Of a stretch of DNA of 64,000 bases, positions 37,481-45,816 are shown one piece after another; position 1 is the stretch's first letter; each line of letters starts with the position of its first letter. Under the pieces are notes generated by a model that did not search any database, was not told the DNA's origin, and worked only from the letters and a program-made list of their open reading frames with translations. Where the stretch lies: the NCBI GenBank assembly GCA_963795385.1, contig CAWCHK010000014.1, positions 62,001 through 126,000 of the forward strand. Reading direction: 5' to 3'. A program made the translations under genes and the position numbers. This stretch comes from CAVURS01 sp963795385 (GTDB lineage Bacteria > Actinomycetota > Actinomycetes > Actinomycetales > CAVURS01).

Positions 37481-38395
37481 ATGGCGAAGCAGGTGAACGT
37501 GGAGGTCGGGGGTCGCCGGCTGACCCTGAGCAACCTGGACAAGGTGCTCTACCCGCAGACCCGCACGACCAAGGGCGAGGTCATCGACTACTACGCCCGG
37601 ATCTCCGGTGCGATGCTGCCGCACCTGCACGAGCGGCCGGTGACCCGCAAGCGCTGGCCGAACGGCGTCGAGTCGACCCCGTTCTTCGAGAAGAACACTC
37701 CCGCCGGGACACCGGCCTGGGTGCGGACCCAGGACGTCGAGGCGACCGGTCAGCGGGACGGCAACCACGAGCACCTGCTGTTCCCCTTCGTCGACGACCT
37801 GGCCACGCTGACCTGGCTGGCCAACCTCGCGGCCCTGGAGCTGCACGTGCCCCAGTGGACGGTCGGCTCGCGTGGCGCCATCCGGCTGCCGGACCGCCTG
37901 GTCGTCGACCTGGACCCCGGGCCCGGGGCCGGGCTGCCCGAGTGCACCGAGGTCGCCCACGCCGTCCGGGAGCGGCTGGCCGAGGACGGGCTCACCGCGC
38001 ACCCGGTCACCAGCGGGAGCAAAGGCATGCAGCTCTACGCGGCCGTCTCCGGCAAGCAGGACGCCGGGACAATACGTGCGTACGCAAAAAACCTGGCCGA
38101 GGAGATGGTGCGGCAGATGCCCCAGCTCGTCGTCTCCCGGATGACGAAGACCCTGCGGCCGGGAAAGGTCCTGCTGGACTGGAGCCAGAACACCGCGGCC
38201 AAGACGACAATTACGCCCTACTCATTGCGCGGGCGGGAGACCCCGTGCGTTGCCGCACCACGGCAGTGGGCCGAGCTGGACCAACCGGGAAGATTGGCTC
38301 AGCTGCGTTTCGAAGAGGTGCTGGAGCGGGCCGAGGACGAGAAGGACCCGCTGGCCGGAGTCTTCGAAACCGGCCCGCGGGTCCCTACCGAGTGA
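37481..38395 (+). CDS. LigD polymerase-domain protein (archaeo-eukaryotic primase family)
   Basis: 304 aa. Starts with VGGRRLTLSNLDKVLYPQTRTTKGEVIDYY. The catalytic acidic pair lies in LVVDLDPGPGAGL (about D143 and D145), with TSGSKGMQLYAAVSG and LLDWSQNTAAKTTITPYSLRGRETP completing the active site. Family NHEJ polymerases fill gaps with ribonucleotides. No 3'-phosphoesterase domain is present in either LigD-like gene. Converges on lsr2. Confidence 0.94.
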   Translation: MAKQVNVEVGGRRLTLSNLDKVLYPQTRTTKGEVIDYYARISGAMLPHLHERPVTRKRWPNGVESTPFFEKNTPAGTPAWVRTQDVEATGQRDGNHEHLLFPFVDDLATLTWLANLAALELHVPQWTVGSRGAIRLPDRLVVDLDPGPGAGLPECTEVAHAVRERLAEDGLTAHPVTSGSKGMQLYAAVSGKQDAGTIRAYAKNLAEEMVRQMPQLVVSRMTKTLRPGKVLLDWSQNTAAKTTITPYSLRGRETPCVAAPRQWAELDQPGRLAQLRFEEVLERAEDEKDPLAGVFETGPRVPTE

Positions 38396-38449
38396 CGTCG
38401 GTGACGCGCGTGCTTCGCGCTCACCCTGACGCTGGTACTGACGCTGGTA

Positions 38450-38782
38450 CTACTTGCCGGCCTTCTTGTACGCCGCCTGGAGCTCGGCCGAGAGCCGGCC
38501 ACGGTCGCTGACCTTGAAGCCGTTCTTGCGGCCCCACTCACGCATCGCGGTCAGATCGCCGGAGCCGGAACGCCCTGTCGTGCGGGGCCGTCCGGGCCCG
38601 CGGCGGCCGCCGGCCCGGCGGGCGTGGCCCACCCAGTTGGCCATCGCGTCCCGCAGCTTGCCGGCGTTCTTGTCGGACAGATCGATCTCGTACGAAACGC
38701 CGTCGAGTGCGAAGGAAACGGTCTCGCTCGCCTTGCCGCCATCCAGGTCGTCGACCAGGACCACCTGCACATGCTGCGCCAT
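38450..38782 (-). CDS. lsr2: Lsr2 nucleoid-associated protein
   Basis: 110 aa. The N-terminal dimerisation part is MAQHVQVVLVDDLDGGKASETVSFALDGVSYEIDLS. The basic linker is GGRRGPGRPRTTG, and the C-terminal AT-hook-like DNA-binding part contains VSDRGRL. It binds AT-rich DNA and silences acquired genes, an H-NS analogue. A sigma-A-like promoter lies upstream. Downstream, instead of clpC, stand the convergent NHEJ genes. Confidence 0.98.
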   Translation of the reverse strand: MAQHVQVVLVDDLDGGKASETVSFALDGVSYEIDLSDKNAGKLRDAMANWVGHARRAGGRRGPGRPRTTGRSGSGDLTAMREWGRKNGFKVSDRGRLSAELQAAYKKAGK

Positions 38783-38858
38783 GAAATGTGCTCCAAAGAG
38801 TGAGGGCCGCCCGCTGGTACTCGACCAGAACGAGCGGCAATTAATTCAACAATTGCGC

Positions 38859-38889
38859 AGCCTATCCCGCGCGGCGCGGGCACTGTCAA
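38859..38889 (-). promoter_or_regulatory. candidate lsr2 promoter
   Basis: Minus strand TTGACA (38889-38884), 19-base spacer, TAGGCT (38864-38859). It is followed by a notably AT-rich leader (attgttgaattaattgcc) before the ATG at 38782. That leader could itself be an Lsr2 binding site (autoregulation), by analogy only. Confidence 0.5.
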
Positions 38890-38898
38890 AGTGGCGCG

Positions 38899-39045
38899 CT
38901 ATTCCTTGGCGCGTTCCTGCTCCTTCTCCCAGCGGGCATGGGCCGTGCGTTCGCGCCGGTCGCCCTCGAGCATCGCCTTGATCACCAGGTAGAACAGCAG
39001 CCCGACCCCGGCGGACGGGACGAGGGCAATCAGGGCGTTGGTCAT
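38899..39045 (-). CDS. 48-aa small membrane-anchored protein
   Basis: ATG at 39045 to TAG at 38899. MTNALIALVPSAGVGLLFYLVIKAMLEGDRRERTAHARW gives one N-terminal transmembrane helix followed by a charged helix ending EKEQERAKE. Similar small proteins are common between lysS and lsr2 in actinomycetes. Function unknown. It lies in the same orientation between those two genes, 40 bp from lysS. Confidence 0.75.
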   Translation of the reverse strand: MTNALIALVPSAGVGLLFYLVIKAMLEGDRRERTAHARWEKEQERAKE

Positions 39046-39085
39046 GGGGTCAGCGTACGTCGCGAGAATTCCGCGTGTGGTGCGC

Positions 39086-40687
39086 CTATTCGGGCCGCAC
39101 GATGGGGAAAAGGATGGTGTCGCGCAGGCCGGTCACCCCGGTGAGCGCCATCAGCAGCCGGTCGATGCCCATCCCCTGACCCCCGGTGGGTGGCAGCGCG
39201 TGCTCCATGGCCCGCAGGAAGTCCTCATCCAGGCGCATCGCCTCCTGGTCACCGAGGGCGCCCAGCACGGCCTGGGCCTCGAACCGCTCGCGCTGCACGA
39301 CCGGGTCGATCAGCTCGGAGTAGCCGGTCGCCAGCTCGACGCCGCGGACGTAGAGGTCCCACTTCTCGGTCACGCCGGGGATCGAGCGGTGCTGGCGGGT
39401 GAGCGGCGTCGTCTCGACCGGGAAGTCGCGCACGAAGGTCGGCGCCCAGAGGTGGTCGCCGACGGCGTGCTCCCAGAGGAGCTCGACCAGCTTGCCGTGC
39501 GAGACCTGCGCCGGGTCGTACGTGACGCCGAGCCGGTCGGCGTGCGCCCGCAGGTCGACGATCGACGTCGCCGGCGTGACCTCCTCGCCGAGCGCCCCGG
39601 ACAGCGACCCGTACATCGACAGGTCGGTCCACTCGCCACCCAGGTCGTAGTCGCTGCCGTCGACCAGCCGGACCGTGGTGGAGCCCTGGGTCGCGACTGC
39701 TGCCGCCTGGACCAGCTCGCGGGTGATGGCGGCGACCGAGTTGTAGTCGCCGTACGCCTCGTAGAACTCGAGCATCGCGAACTCGGGGCTGTGCGTCGCG
39801 TCCATGCCCTCGTTGCGGAAGTTCCGGTTGATCTCGAAGACCTTGTGCAGGCCCCCCACGACGGCCCGCTTGAGGAACAGCTCAGGGGCGATCCGCAGGT
39901 AGAGGTCGATGTCGAGCGCGTTCATGTGGGTGACGAACGGCCGGGCGGCGGCGCCGCCGTGAAGGGTCTGCAGCATCGGGGTCTCGATCTCGATAAAACC
40001 CTTGCTGTGGAACAGGTCTCGCAGGCTGCGGACGGCCGCGGACCGGGTCCGGACCAGGTCGCGGGCGGCCGGGCGCACGATCAGGTCGACGTACCGTTGG
40101 CGCACCCTCGCCTCCTCGCTCAGCTCCGCGCCGTCGTACAGGTTGGGCAGCGGGCGCAGTGACTTGGCGGCCAGGCCCCACTCGGCGGCCAGCACCGACA
40201 GCTCGCCGCGGCGGCTGGAGATGACCTGCCCCCGGACCCACACGATGTCGCCGAGGTCGACCTGGGCCTTCCACAGCGCCAGGGACTCCTCGCCCACCTC
40301 GGCCAGCGAGACCATCACCTGCAGCCGGGGCTGGAGGTCGTCGCCGCTGCCCGGCGCGTCGATGCCGTCCTGGAGGGTCGCGAAGCAGAGCTTGCCCGTG
40401 TTGCGGACGAAGACGACGCGGCCACTGACCGCGACGACGTCCCCGGTCTCGTCGCCGGCCTCCAGGGCGGCGTACGCGGCGCGGATCTCGGCCAGGGTGT
40501 GGGTCCGCGGCACCTCGACGGGGTAGGGCTCGATGCCGGCGGCGACCAGCTCGGCCCGCTTGCCCCGGCGGACCCGGATCTGCTCGGGGAGGTCGGGGGT
40601 CACGTCGGAGGTCACGTCGGAGGTCACGTCGGAGGTCACGTCGGCTGCCCCTCGGGGCGCGCGCTCGGGCTGGTCGGTCGGGTCCAC
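39086..40687 (-). CDS. lysS: lysyl-tRNA synthetase, class II
   Basis: 533 aa. OB-fold anticodon domain (VSGRVVFVRNTGKLCFATLQDG), class II motif 1 region (FHSKGFIEIETPML), motif 2 (NRNFRNEGMDATHSPEFAMLEFYEAYGDY) and motif 3 (GMGIDRLLMALTGV). The N terminus carries a short disordered extension with four DVTS/DVTP repeats encoded by a 12-bp tandem repeat (40599-40644). Ordinary housekeeping enzyme. Confidence 0.97.
   Translation of the reverse strand: MDPTDQPERAPRGAADVTSDVTSDVTSDVTPDLPEQIRVRRGKRAELVAAGIEPYPVEVPRTHTLAEIRAAYAALEAGDETGDVVAVSGRVVFVRNTGKLCFATLQDGIDAPGSGDDLQPRLQVMVSLAEVGEESLALWKAQVDLGDIVWVRGQVISSRRGELSVLAAEWGLAAKSLRPLPNLYDGAELSEEARVRQRYVDLIVRPAARDLVRTRSAAVRSLRDLFHSKGFIEIETPMLQTLHGGAAARPFVTHMNALDIDLYLRIAPELFLKRAVVGGLHKVFEINRNFRNEGMDATHSPEFAMLEFYEAYGDYNSVAAITRELVQAAAVATQGSTTVRLVDGSDYDLGGEWTDLSMYGSLSGALGEEVTPATSIVDLRAHADRLGVTYDPAQVSHGKLVELLWEHAVGDHLWAPTFVRDFPVETTPLTRQHRSIPGVTEKWDLYVRGVELATGYSELIDPVVQRERFEAQAVLGALGDQEAMRLDEDFLRAMEHALPPTGGQGMGIDRLLMALTGVTGLRDTILFPIVRPE
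40599..40644. repeat. 12-bp tandem repeat in lysS 5' end
   Basis: gtcacgtcggag repeated about 3.8 times, encoding Asp-Val-Thr-Ser on the minus strand just before the conserved synthetase core begins. Confidence 0.9.
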
Positions 40688-40738
40688 GGCCGAAGGCTAT
40701 CGAGGTGCCGTCGGCGCTCCTTTGGGTAGTTTCGGAGC

Positions 40739-41509
40739 GTGGCGTACGACGGGAACGACGCGGTGGTCGACGGCCCGGACTTCTACGAGCAGCGGCGGAC
40801 GTCGTTCGGGGAGAACGCGGCGACGTACGACGCGGTCCGGCCCGCGTGGCCGGCGACGACGGTGTCGTGGCTGATCAGGGACCGGCCGGCGGGGTCGCGG
40901 GTCCTGGACCTGGGTGCCGGCACCGGCAAGGGCACCCGGACCCTCGTCGGCCTCGGCCTGCGCACCACCGCCGTCGATCCGAGCGAGGGCATGCTGGCGG
41001 CGCTGGCCCGGCAGGTGCCGGAGGCGGAGGTGCTGGTCGGCGGCGCCGAGGCGATCCCGTTGGCGGACAACAGTGTCGAGGCGGTCGTGGTCTTCCAGGC
41101 GTGGCACTGGTTCGACTCGCTCGCGGCGGGCGCCGAGTGCGCGCGGGTCCTCGCGCCGGGCGGCTCGCTGGGCGTCGCCTGGCACATCCGGGACGAGCGG
41201 GTCCCGTGGGTCGCCGCGCTGTCCGACGCCAGCGGTCGGCGCGAGGACCCGGGCGCCGACCTGCGGGGCGTCCAGGCGCCGGCCGTCGGCGACGCGTTCG
41301 GGCCGCCCGAGCGGGCCCAGTTCGACTACGAGCTGGCGCTGAGCGTGGACAGGTTGGTGTCGCTGGCCTCGTCATGGTCCTACGTCGCGCTCGCGGCGGA
41401 TCGCGAGGAGCGGCTCGCCGCCGTTCGGGTGGTGGCTGAGGGGGCGGCAGTTGGCGGGGTCGTGCGGGTTCCGCATCGCACGGTCTGCTACCGGTACGCC
41501 CTGGATTGA
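40739..41509 (+). CDS. class I SAM-dependent methyltransferase (methyltransferase type 11)
   Basis: 256 aa, GTG start. SAM motif I is RVLDLGAGTGKGTRTLVGLG, the acidic loop is AVDPSEGMLAAL, and motifs II/III are VEAVVVFQAWHWFD and VLAPGGSLGVAWH. The N terminus FYEQRRTSFGENAATYDAVRPAWP is typical of the YcgJ/trans-aconitate-like group. Substrate unknown. Divergent from lysS by about 50 bp. Confidence 0.9.
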   Translation: MAYDGNDAVVDGPDFYEQRRTSFGENAATYDAVRPAWPATTVSWLIRDRPAGSRVLDLGAGTGKGTRTLVGLGLRTTAVDPSEGMLAALARQVPEAEVLVGGAEAIPLADNSVEAVVVFQAWHWFDSLAAGAECARVLAPGGSLGVAWHIRDERVPWVAALSDASGRREDPGADLRGVQAPAVGDAFGPPERAQFDYELALSVDRLVSLASSWSYVALAADREERLAAVRVVAEGAAVGGVVRVPHRTVCYRYALD

Positions 41510-41666
41510 GGCTAGGGCTGGGTCGAAGACAAGGGCGCTTTGACGGCGCGGGGGCTCGCGCCGGGACGCGGTCCGGCGCGGCTCACCTTCTCGCTCGGAT
41601 GGGCCCGTTGGACGCTGAGGCGGCGGGTTGGGTTGGGCTGCAAGGGAATTGAGGCTTCGTTCACTG

Positions 41667-41696
41667 TTGCCACGTGTCGTACAGGTGTTCTATAAT
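41667..41696 (+). promoter_or_regulatory. sigma-A promoter with perfect -10
   Basis: TTGCCA (41667-41672), 18 bases, TATAAT (41691-41696), then six bases to the ATG at 41703. The start point should fall on the ATG, giving a leaderless transcript. This is the best -10 element in the window. Confidence 0.75.
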
Positions 41697-41702
41697 TCTG
41701 GT

Positions 41703-43298
41703 ATGTCCACTGGTGAGCGTCTCGTCGGCGATGCGCCTTCGGCTGCTGACCCGGCGCGCGAGTGGGCCGACTGCTCGGGAGCGGTTCTGGCCGTGCTGGT
41801 CGCTCAGGGGATGAGCGGGCTCGAAGCCCTGCCGGACACGCTGGCCGGCGACGCCCGGACACTGGACCTGGCCACCGCGACGCTGAGGGTCGAGTCCTGG
41901 ACCATGGCGGCCCGGGCCAGGGCGATCGCCCAGCTCTACGCCCGCACCCTGGCCGAGCATCAGCAGGCCCGGACCGCTCGCGCGTCGCACCGGTACGACG
42001 ACCAGGCCTTCACCCGCGCCGAGATCGCGGCCAACCTCTCGCTCGACATGGGCATCTCGCTGTCCGCGGCCGACGCCGAGGTCCGGATCGCGCTCACCCT
42101 CGCCCGCCATCCGGACCTCGCGGTCGCTTTGGCGACCGGGCGGCTGCACCCGGCCCAGGCCCGGGTCGTCGTCAAGGAGGTCGCCACGCTGACCGAGCCG
42201 TGGGTCCGGGCCCGCGTGGTGGCCGGCCTGGTCGGAGACCCCGGCGTCCCCGAGGAGCGACGCCGGCTGGTCCGTGAGCTGCGGCGTCCCGGCATCCGGC
42301 TCTGGCAGCTCCCGACCGGGCGGCTGGCCGCGATCATCCGCCGCGAGGCGGCGCTGCTCGACCCGTCGAGCGTCGAGGAGCGGGCCCGGCGCTCGGTCGT
42401 CCGGCGGCACGTTCGCTACTACGGCGGCCCGGACAACACGGCCGAGCTGGTGATGCACGGGCCGGCCGACCAGCTGGCCGCGGCCCTGAGTCGCCTGGAC
42501 CGGACCGCGGTCGCGGCCCGCCGGGCCGGAGTGGAGGGCACGCTCGACCACCTGCGCTTCGACATCGCCGTGGCCGGGCTGACCGGCGGCCTCTTCGGGC
42601 TCACCGTCACGCTGCCCCACCGACCGCGGCCGCCGTCGCAGCAGCCGACGGAGGCGACCGGGCCGGGGGCGCGGGCGATCGTGGCCGACCCCGCCGGCCG
42701 GGCCGCCGTCCTGGTCAACGTCACGGTCCCCGCGGCGACCCTCGCCGGCGGGGACGAGCCGGGCGTCCTGCACGGGCCGGACGGCGACACGCCCCTGCCG
42801 GCCGGGCTGGCCCGCGAGCTGGCCTACGACCCCGACCACGCGATCTGGCGCCAGGTCCGCTGCGACCCGATCACTGGGCAGGCGACCGGCATATCGCGTC
42901 GCTACCGGCCGAGCCGGCGCCTGGCCGAGCACGTGTACTACCGCGACGGGATGCAGTCGAGGTTCCCCACGTCGACGACGCGGCGCCGGGTCGAGTTGGA
43001 CCACATCGAGGAGTTCGACCACGACGACCCGGCGGCGGGCGGCCAGACCACACCGGCCAACGTCGCGACCGAGGGCCTGCGTGAGCATCACCTGAAGACC
43101 GACCACGGCTTCTTCGTCAGCGGCGACGCCGACGGCTGCCTGACCTACCGCACTCGGCTCGGCCGGACCTACTACTCCTGGCCGCACCAGCACATGAGGC
43201 CCGTGGACCCGCCCGACGAGCCGGGCCGCGAGGTCGGCCCCGCAAGCCCGAGCGCGCGGTGCAGCCCACCGCCGGACTACGGGGACCCGCCCTTCTAG
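41703..43298 (+). CDS. DUF222 / HNH endonuclease-domain protein
   Basis: 531 aa. DUF222 helical region (ATLRVESWTMAARARAIAQLY, LSLDMGISLSAADAEVRIALTLARHPDLAVALATGRL). The C-terminal HNH-type fold has YYRDGMQSRFPTSTTRRRVELDHIEEFDHD and GLREHHLKTDHGF. Compared with the copy at 14368 the zinc-knuckle cysteines are missing, so nuclease activity is less certain. Single gene with its own leaderless-type promoter, convergent with panC by 4 bp. Confidence 0.88.
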   Translation: MSTGERLVGDAPSAADPAREWADCSGAVLAVLVAQGMSGLEALPDTLAGDARTLDLATATLRVESWTMAARARAIAQLYARTLAEHQQARTARASHRYDDQAFTRAEIAANLSLDMGISLSAADAEVRIALTLARHPDLAVALATGRLHPAQARVVVKEVATLTEPWVRARVVAGLVGDPGVPEERRRLVRELRRPGIRLWQLPTGRLAAIIRREAALLDPSSVEERARRSVVRRHVRYYGGPDNTAELVMHGPADQLAAALSRLDRTAVAARRAGVEGTLDHLRFDIAVAGLTGGLFGLTVTLPHRPRPPSQQPTEATGPGARAIVADPAGRAAVLVNVTVPAATLAGGDEPGVLHGPDGDTPLPAGLARELAYDPDHAIWRQVRCDPITGQATGISRRYRPSRRLAEHVYYRDGMQSRFPTSTTRRRVELDHIEEFDHDDPAAGGQTTPANVATEGLREHHLKTDHGFFVSGDADGCLTYRTRLGRTYYSWPHQHMRPVDPPDEPGREVGPASPSARCSPPPDYGDPPF

Positions 43299-44179
43299 CT
43301 GCCGATCTTGTTGCCGTTCGGTGCGGGGACTCCGCCCGGCCGTCCCACGAGGAGCGGCTCGTTGTCGATCAGCCGCGTGGTGCCGACCCGCGCCGCGACG
43401 GCGAGCAAGGCATCCCCGCGGTACCACTCGGGCACGTCCTGCAGCGTCTCCGGGTGAACCAGGACGAGGTAGTCGACCTGCACCAGCGGCTCGGCGACCA
43501 GGACGGCGCGCGCCGCCCGGCGTACGGCGCTCGGTCCCTCGACGGCCGCGGCCGCCCCGGCCTGCAGGGCTCGGGACAGCGACAGTGCGGCCTCGCGATC
43601 ACTTGCTGCGAGGTAAGTGTTGCGGCTGGAGAGGGCGAGGCCGTCCGGCTCCCGGACGGTGGGGACGGCGACGACCTCGCAGGGGAAGTCCAGGTCCCGG
43701 ACCATGCGGCGGATCAGCAGCAGCTGCTGCGCGTCCTTCTGGCCGAAGTAGGCCAGGTCGGCCGAGGTGAGGTTCATCAGCTTGCCGACGACGGTGAGGA
43801 CCCCGTCGAAGTGGCCGGGCCGCGAGTGTCCCTCGAGCACCTCGCCGAGCGCCCCGGCGCTGACCCGCACCCCCGGCTCACCCTCCGGGTAGACGACGTC
43901 GGGGGTCGGCGCGAAGACCAGGTCGACGCCCTCGCGCCGGCAGATGACCAGGTCGTCGTCGATGGTGCGCGGGTAGCGCGACAGGTCCTCGCCCCGCCCG
44001 AACTGCAGCGGGTTGAGGAAGATCGTGACGACGACGTGCGCCGCCCGCTCGCGGGCCCGGCGGATCAGCGTCGCGTGCCCCTCGTGCAGCGCGCCCATCG
44101 TCATGACGACGGCGACGTCCCCCGCCCCCAGAGTGGCGCGGGCGGCGGTCAGCTCGACCCGCGTGTGGGCGATCTCCAC
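43295..44179 (-). CDS. panC: pantothenate synthetase
   Basis: 294 aa from the GTG at 44179, one base after the stop of the DUF2520 gene. Motifs: VVMTMGALHEGHATLIRRARE (HIGH-like), FLNPLQFGRGEDLSRYPR, YFGQKDAQQLLLIRRMVRDL, SSRNTYL (KMSKS-equivalent loop). It joins pantoate and beta-alanine. Neither panD nor coaX is beside it, unlike many actinomycetes. Confidence 0.97.
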   Translation of the reverse strand: MEIAHTRVELTAARATLGAGDVAVVMTMGALHEGHATLIRRARERAAHVVVTIFLNPLQFGRGEDLSRYPRTIDDDLVICRREGVDLVFAPTPDVVYPEGEPGVRVSAGALGEVLEGHSRPGHFDGVLTVVGKLMNLTSADLAYFGQKDAQQLLLIRRMVRDLDFPCEVVAVPTVREPDGLALSSRNTYLAASDREAALSLSRALQAGAAAAVEGPSAVRRAARAVLVAEPLVQVDYLVLVHPETLQDVPEWYRGDALLAVAARVGTTRLIDNEPLLVGRPGGVPAPNGNKIGS

Positions 44180-44180
44180 G

Positions 44181-45101
44181 TCAGCTCCACCCCTCTCCGA
44201 GCACGTCGAGCAAGGCTTCGGCACTCGTCGCGCTCAGCCGCCCGGACGCGAGCGCCCGCTCGGCCGTGGCGCGGGCCATGGCGACGTACGCCGCGAGCAC
44301 GTCCGGGCTCTCCGAGCGCAGCTCGCGCAGGTGCGCCGCCACGGTACCGGCGTCGCCGCGCGAGACCGGCCCGGTGAGAGCTGCGTCGCCGCGTCGCAGC
44401 GCGTTGTCGAGGGCGGTGGACAGCAGCGGCCCCAGCACCCGGTCCGGAGCGTCGACGCCCGCGGCGCTCAGCACCTGCATCGCCTGCGCTACCAGCGTGA
44501 CCAGGTGGTTGGCACCGTGGGAGAGCGCCGCGTGGTAGCGCGCCCGGTCCGCCTCCTCGACCCAGACCGGCTCGCCGCCGATCTCCACGACGAGCGCCTC
44601 GGCGACCGGCCGGGCCGCGTCCGGCGCGGTGACCCCGAAGCAGCAGTCGGTCAGGGCGGCCAGGTCCGACGCCGTACCGGTGAAGGTCATCGCCGGGTGG
44701 ATCGCCAGCGGGATGACGTGGCTCGGGCGCACCGGGTCCAGGACCCCGACGCCGTACCGGCCCGAGGTGTGGACCGCGATCTGGCCCGGCTGCCACGCCC
44801 CCGTGGCCGACAGGCCGCCCACGACCTCCGCGAGCGCGTCGTCCGGCACGGTCAGCAGGACCAGCTCCGCGGCCTGCACGACGCCGGCGACGTCGAGCAC
44901 CGGCACGCCCGGCAGCAACGTCTCGGCCCGCTCCCGCGACTGCGCGCTGACCGCCGAGGTCGCCACCACCCGATGCCCGGCCCGGGCCAGCGCGGCGCCG
45001 AGGACCGCGCCCACCCGGCCGGCGCCGACGACGCCGACGTCGAGGCGGGCCGGCCGCTCGGACACGTCGTACGGCGGCCCGTCTCGGCCTGTGAGATGCA
45101 C
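44181..45101 (-). CDS. Rossmann-like / DUF2520 protein (panC partner)
   Basis: 306 aa. NAD(P)-binding Rossmann part is LDVGVVGAGRVGAVLGAALARAGH with LVLLTVPDDALAEVV. The C-terminal DUF2520 helical domain starts at IPLAIHPAMTFTGTASDLAAL and includes YHAALSHGANHLVTLVAQAMQ. The architecture is like ketopantoate/6-phosphogluconate dehydrogenases, and the location upstream of panC suggests a role in pantoate supply. The reaction is not proven for this family. GTG start; a later GTG before SERPARLDVG is also possible. Confidence 0.88.
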   Translation of the reverse strand: MHLTGRDGPPYDVSERPARLDVGVVGAGRVGAVLGAALARAGHRVVATSAVSAQSRERAETLLPGVPVLDVAGVVQAAELVLLTVPDDALAEVVGGLSATGAWQPGQIAVHTSGRYGVGVLDPVRPSHVIPLAIHPAMTFTGTASDLAALTDCCFGVTAPDAARPVAEALVVEIGGEPVWVEEADRARYHAALSHGANHLVTLVAQAMQVLSAAGVDAPDRVLGPLLSTALDNALRRGDAALTGPVSRGDAGTVAAHLRELRSESPDVLAAYVAMARATAERALASGRLSATSAEALLDVLGEGWS

Positions 45102-45166
45102 GGGGCGAACTTATCCGGCCCGGGCCGGGCCTGCGTCACGGGCCGTCGCCGTGACGGCCCGGCGGG

Positions 45167-45288
45167 TTGTCCACCGCGCGCCACCGCGACAACGCCTGCT
45201 TCGTCCACAGCCTGGGTCTGCTCCGCGACCCGGGTCGTCCACACCGGCGCCCACCGATGTCCACAGCTCCTCAACAGGCGGGTCCACA
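45167..45288 (+). promoter_or_regulatory. cluster of five DnaA-box-like 9-mers
   Basis: Same-strand near matches to the actinobacterial box TTGTCCACA: TTGTCCACC (45167), TCGTCCACA (45201), TCGTCCACA (45235), ATGTCCACA (45257) and GGGTCCACA (45280). Four differ at one position, the last at two. Spacing is 34, 34, 22 and 23 bp. They occupy the non-coding gap upstream of the DUF2520-panC genes. No dnaA or dnaN is in the window. Confidence 0.5.
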
Positions 45289-45694
45289 GGCTGGGGAAAG
45301 GCTCCGCAAACCCCTTGCGTCACAAGGGAATCAACCCAGCGGTCATCCGCCGGCCATCTGCTGGAAAAACTTTGGGAGAACCTCTTGCGCGCCTCCTTGC
45401 AACCCGGATAGAAATCTCTCACGCAGCCAGGAACGGGGCGCGGAAGCCGAGGGCAACTTCGGTGGAGGCGCTCAGCGAATGGCGGTGTACGGCACGGAGA
45501 CCGATGGGTCATGGCGCCGGGGCAACCCGGTTGCGGTCGCGGATGACGACGCGGCGACTCACACGGACCGAGCTGATGCGATTGCAGCACGACGGAGTGC
45601 TCGCCGGCTTGCCGGTGGAGGTTCCTGAGTCGGACGTCATGCCGGGCAGCGCGGGAAGGTGTCAAAACCGGAACGCGAGGCATGTGATCGTGAG
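45289..45694. other. gene-poor interval, possible small RNA
   Basis: No convincing protein gene. Open frames here have poor starts and end inside or past a strong terminator. The tract includes a slightly AT-richer piece (45355-45420) and precedes a textbook plus-strand terminator, so a short non-coding transcript or leader is possible. No conserved RNA family was recognised. Confidence 0.35.
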
Positions 45695-45731
45695 AGGCCC
45701 CCCGAACTCATACTTCGGGGGGCCTTTCCTT
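45695..45731 (+). terminator. strong Rho-independent terminator
   Basis: Perfect 12-bp stem, aggccccccgaa (45695-45706) with ttcggggggcct (45714-45725), seven-base loop, followed by ttcctt. It lies 86 bp before the next plus-strand gene with no clear plus-strand gene upstream, so it should end an unannotated transcript. Confidence 0.85.
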
Positions 45732-45816
45732 ATGTGTAGCAGCCGGTTCGTCCCGGGGGGGGACGACACGCCGTGAGCCGGCGCCGCGAGCCGGGCGCCA
45801 CAACTAGGGTTGGGCC

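Noticed and set aside
45543..45776. 77-aa frame starting MTTRRLTRTELMRL
   Set aside because: It reads straight through a perfect Rho-independent terminator and its second half is low-quality; no ribosome binding site.
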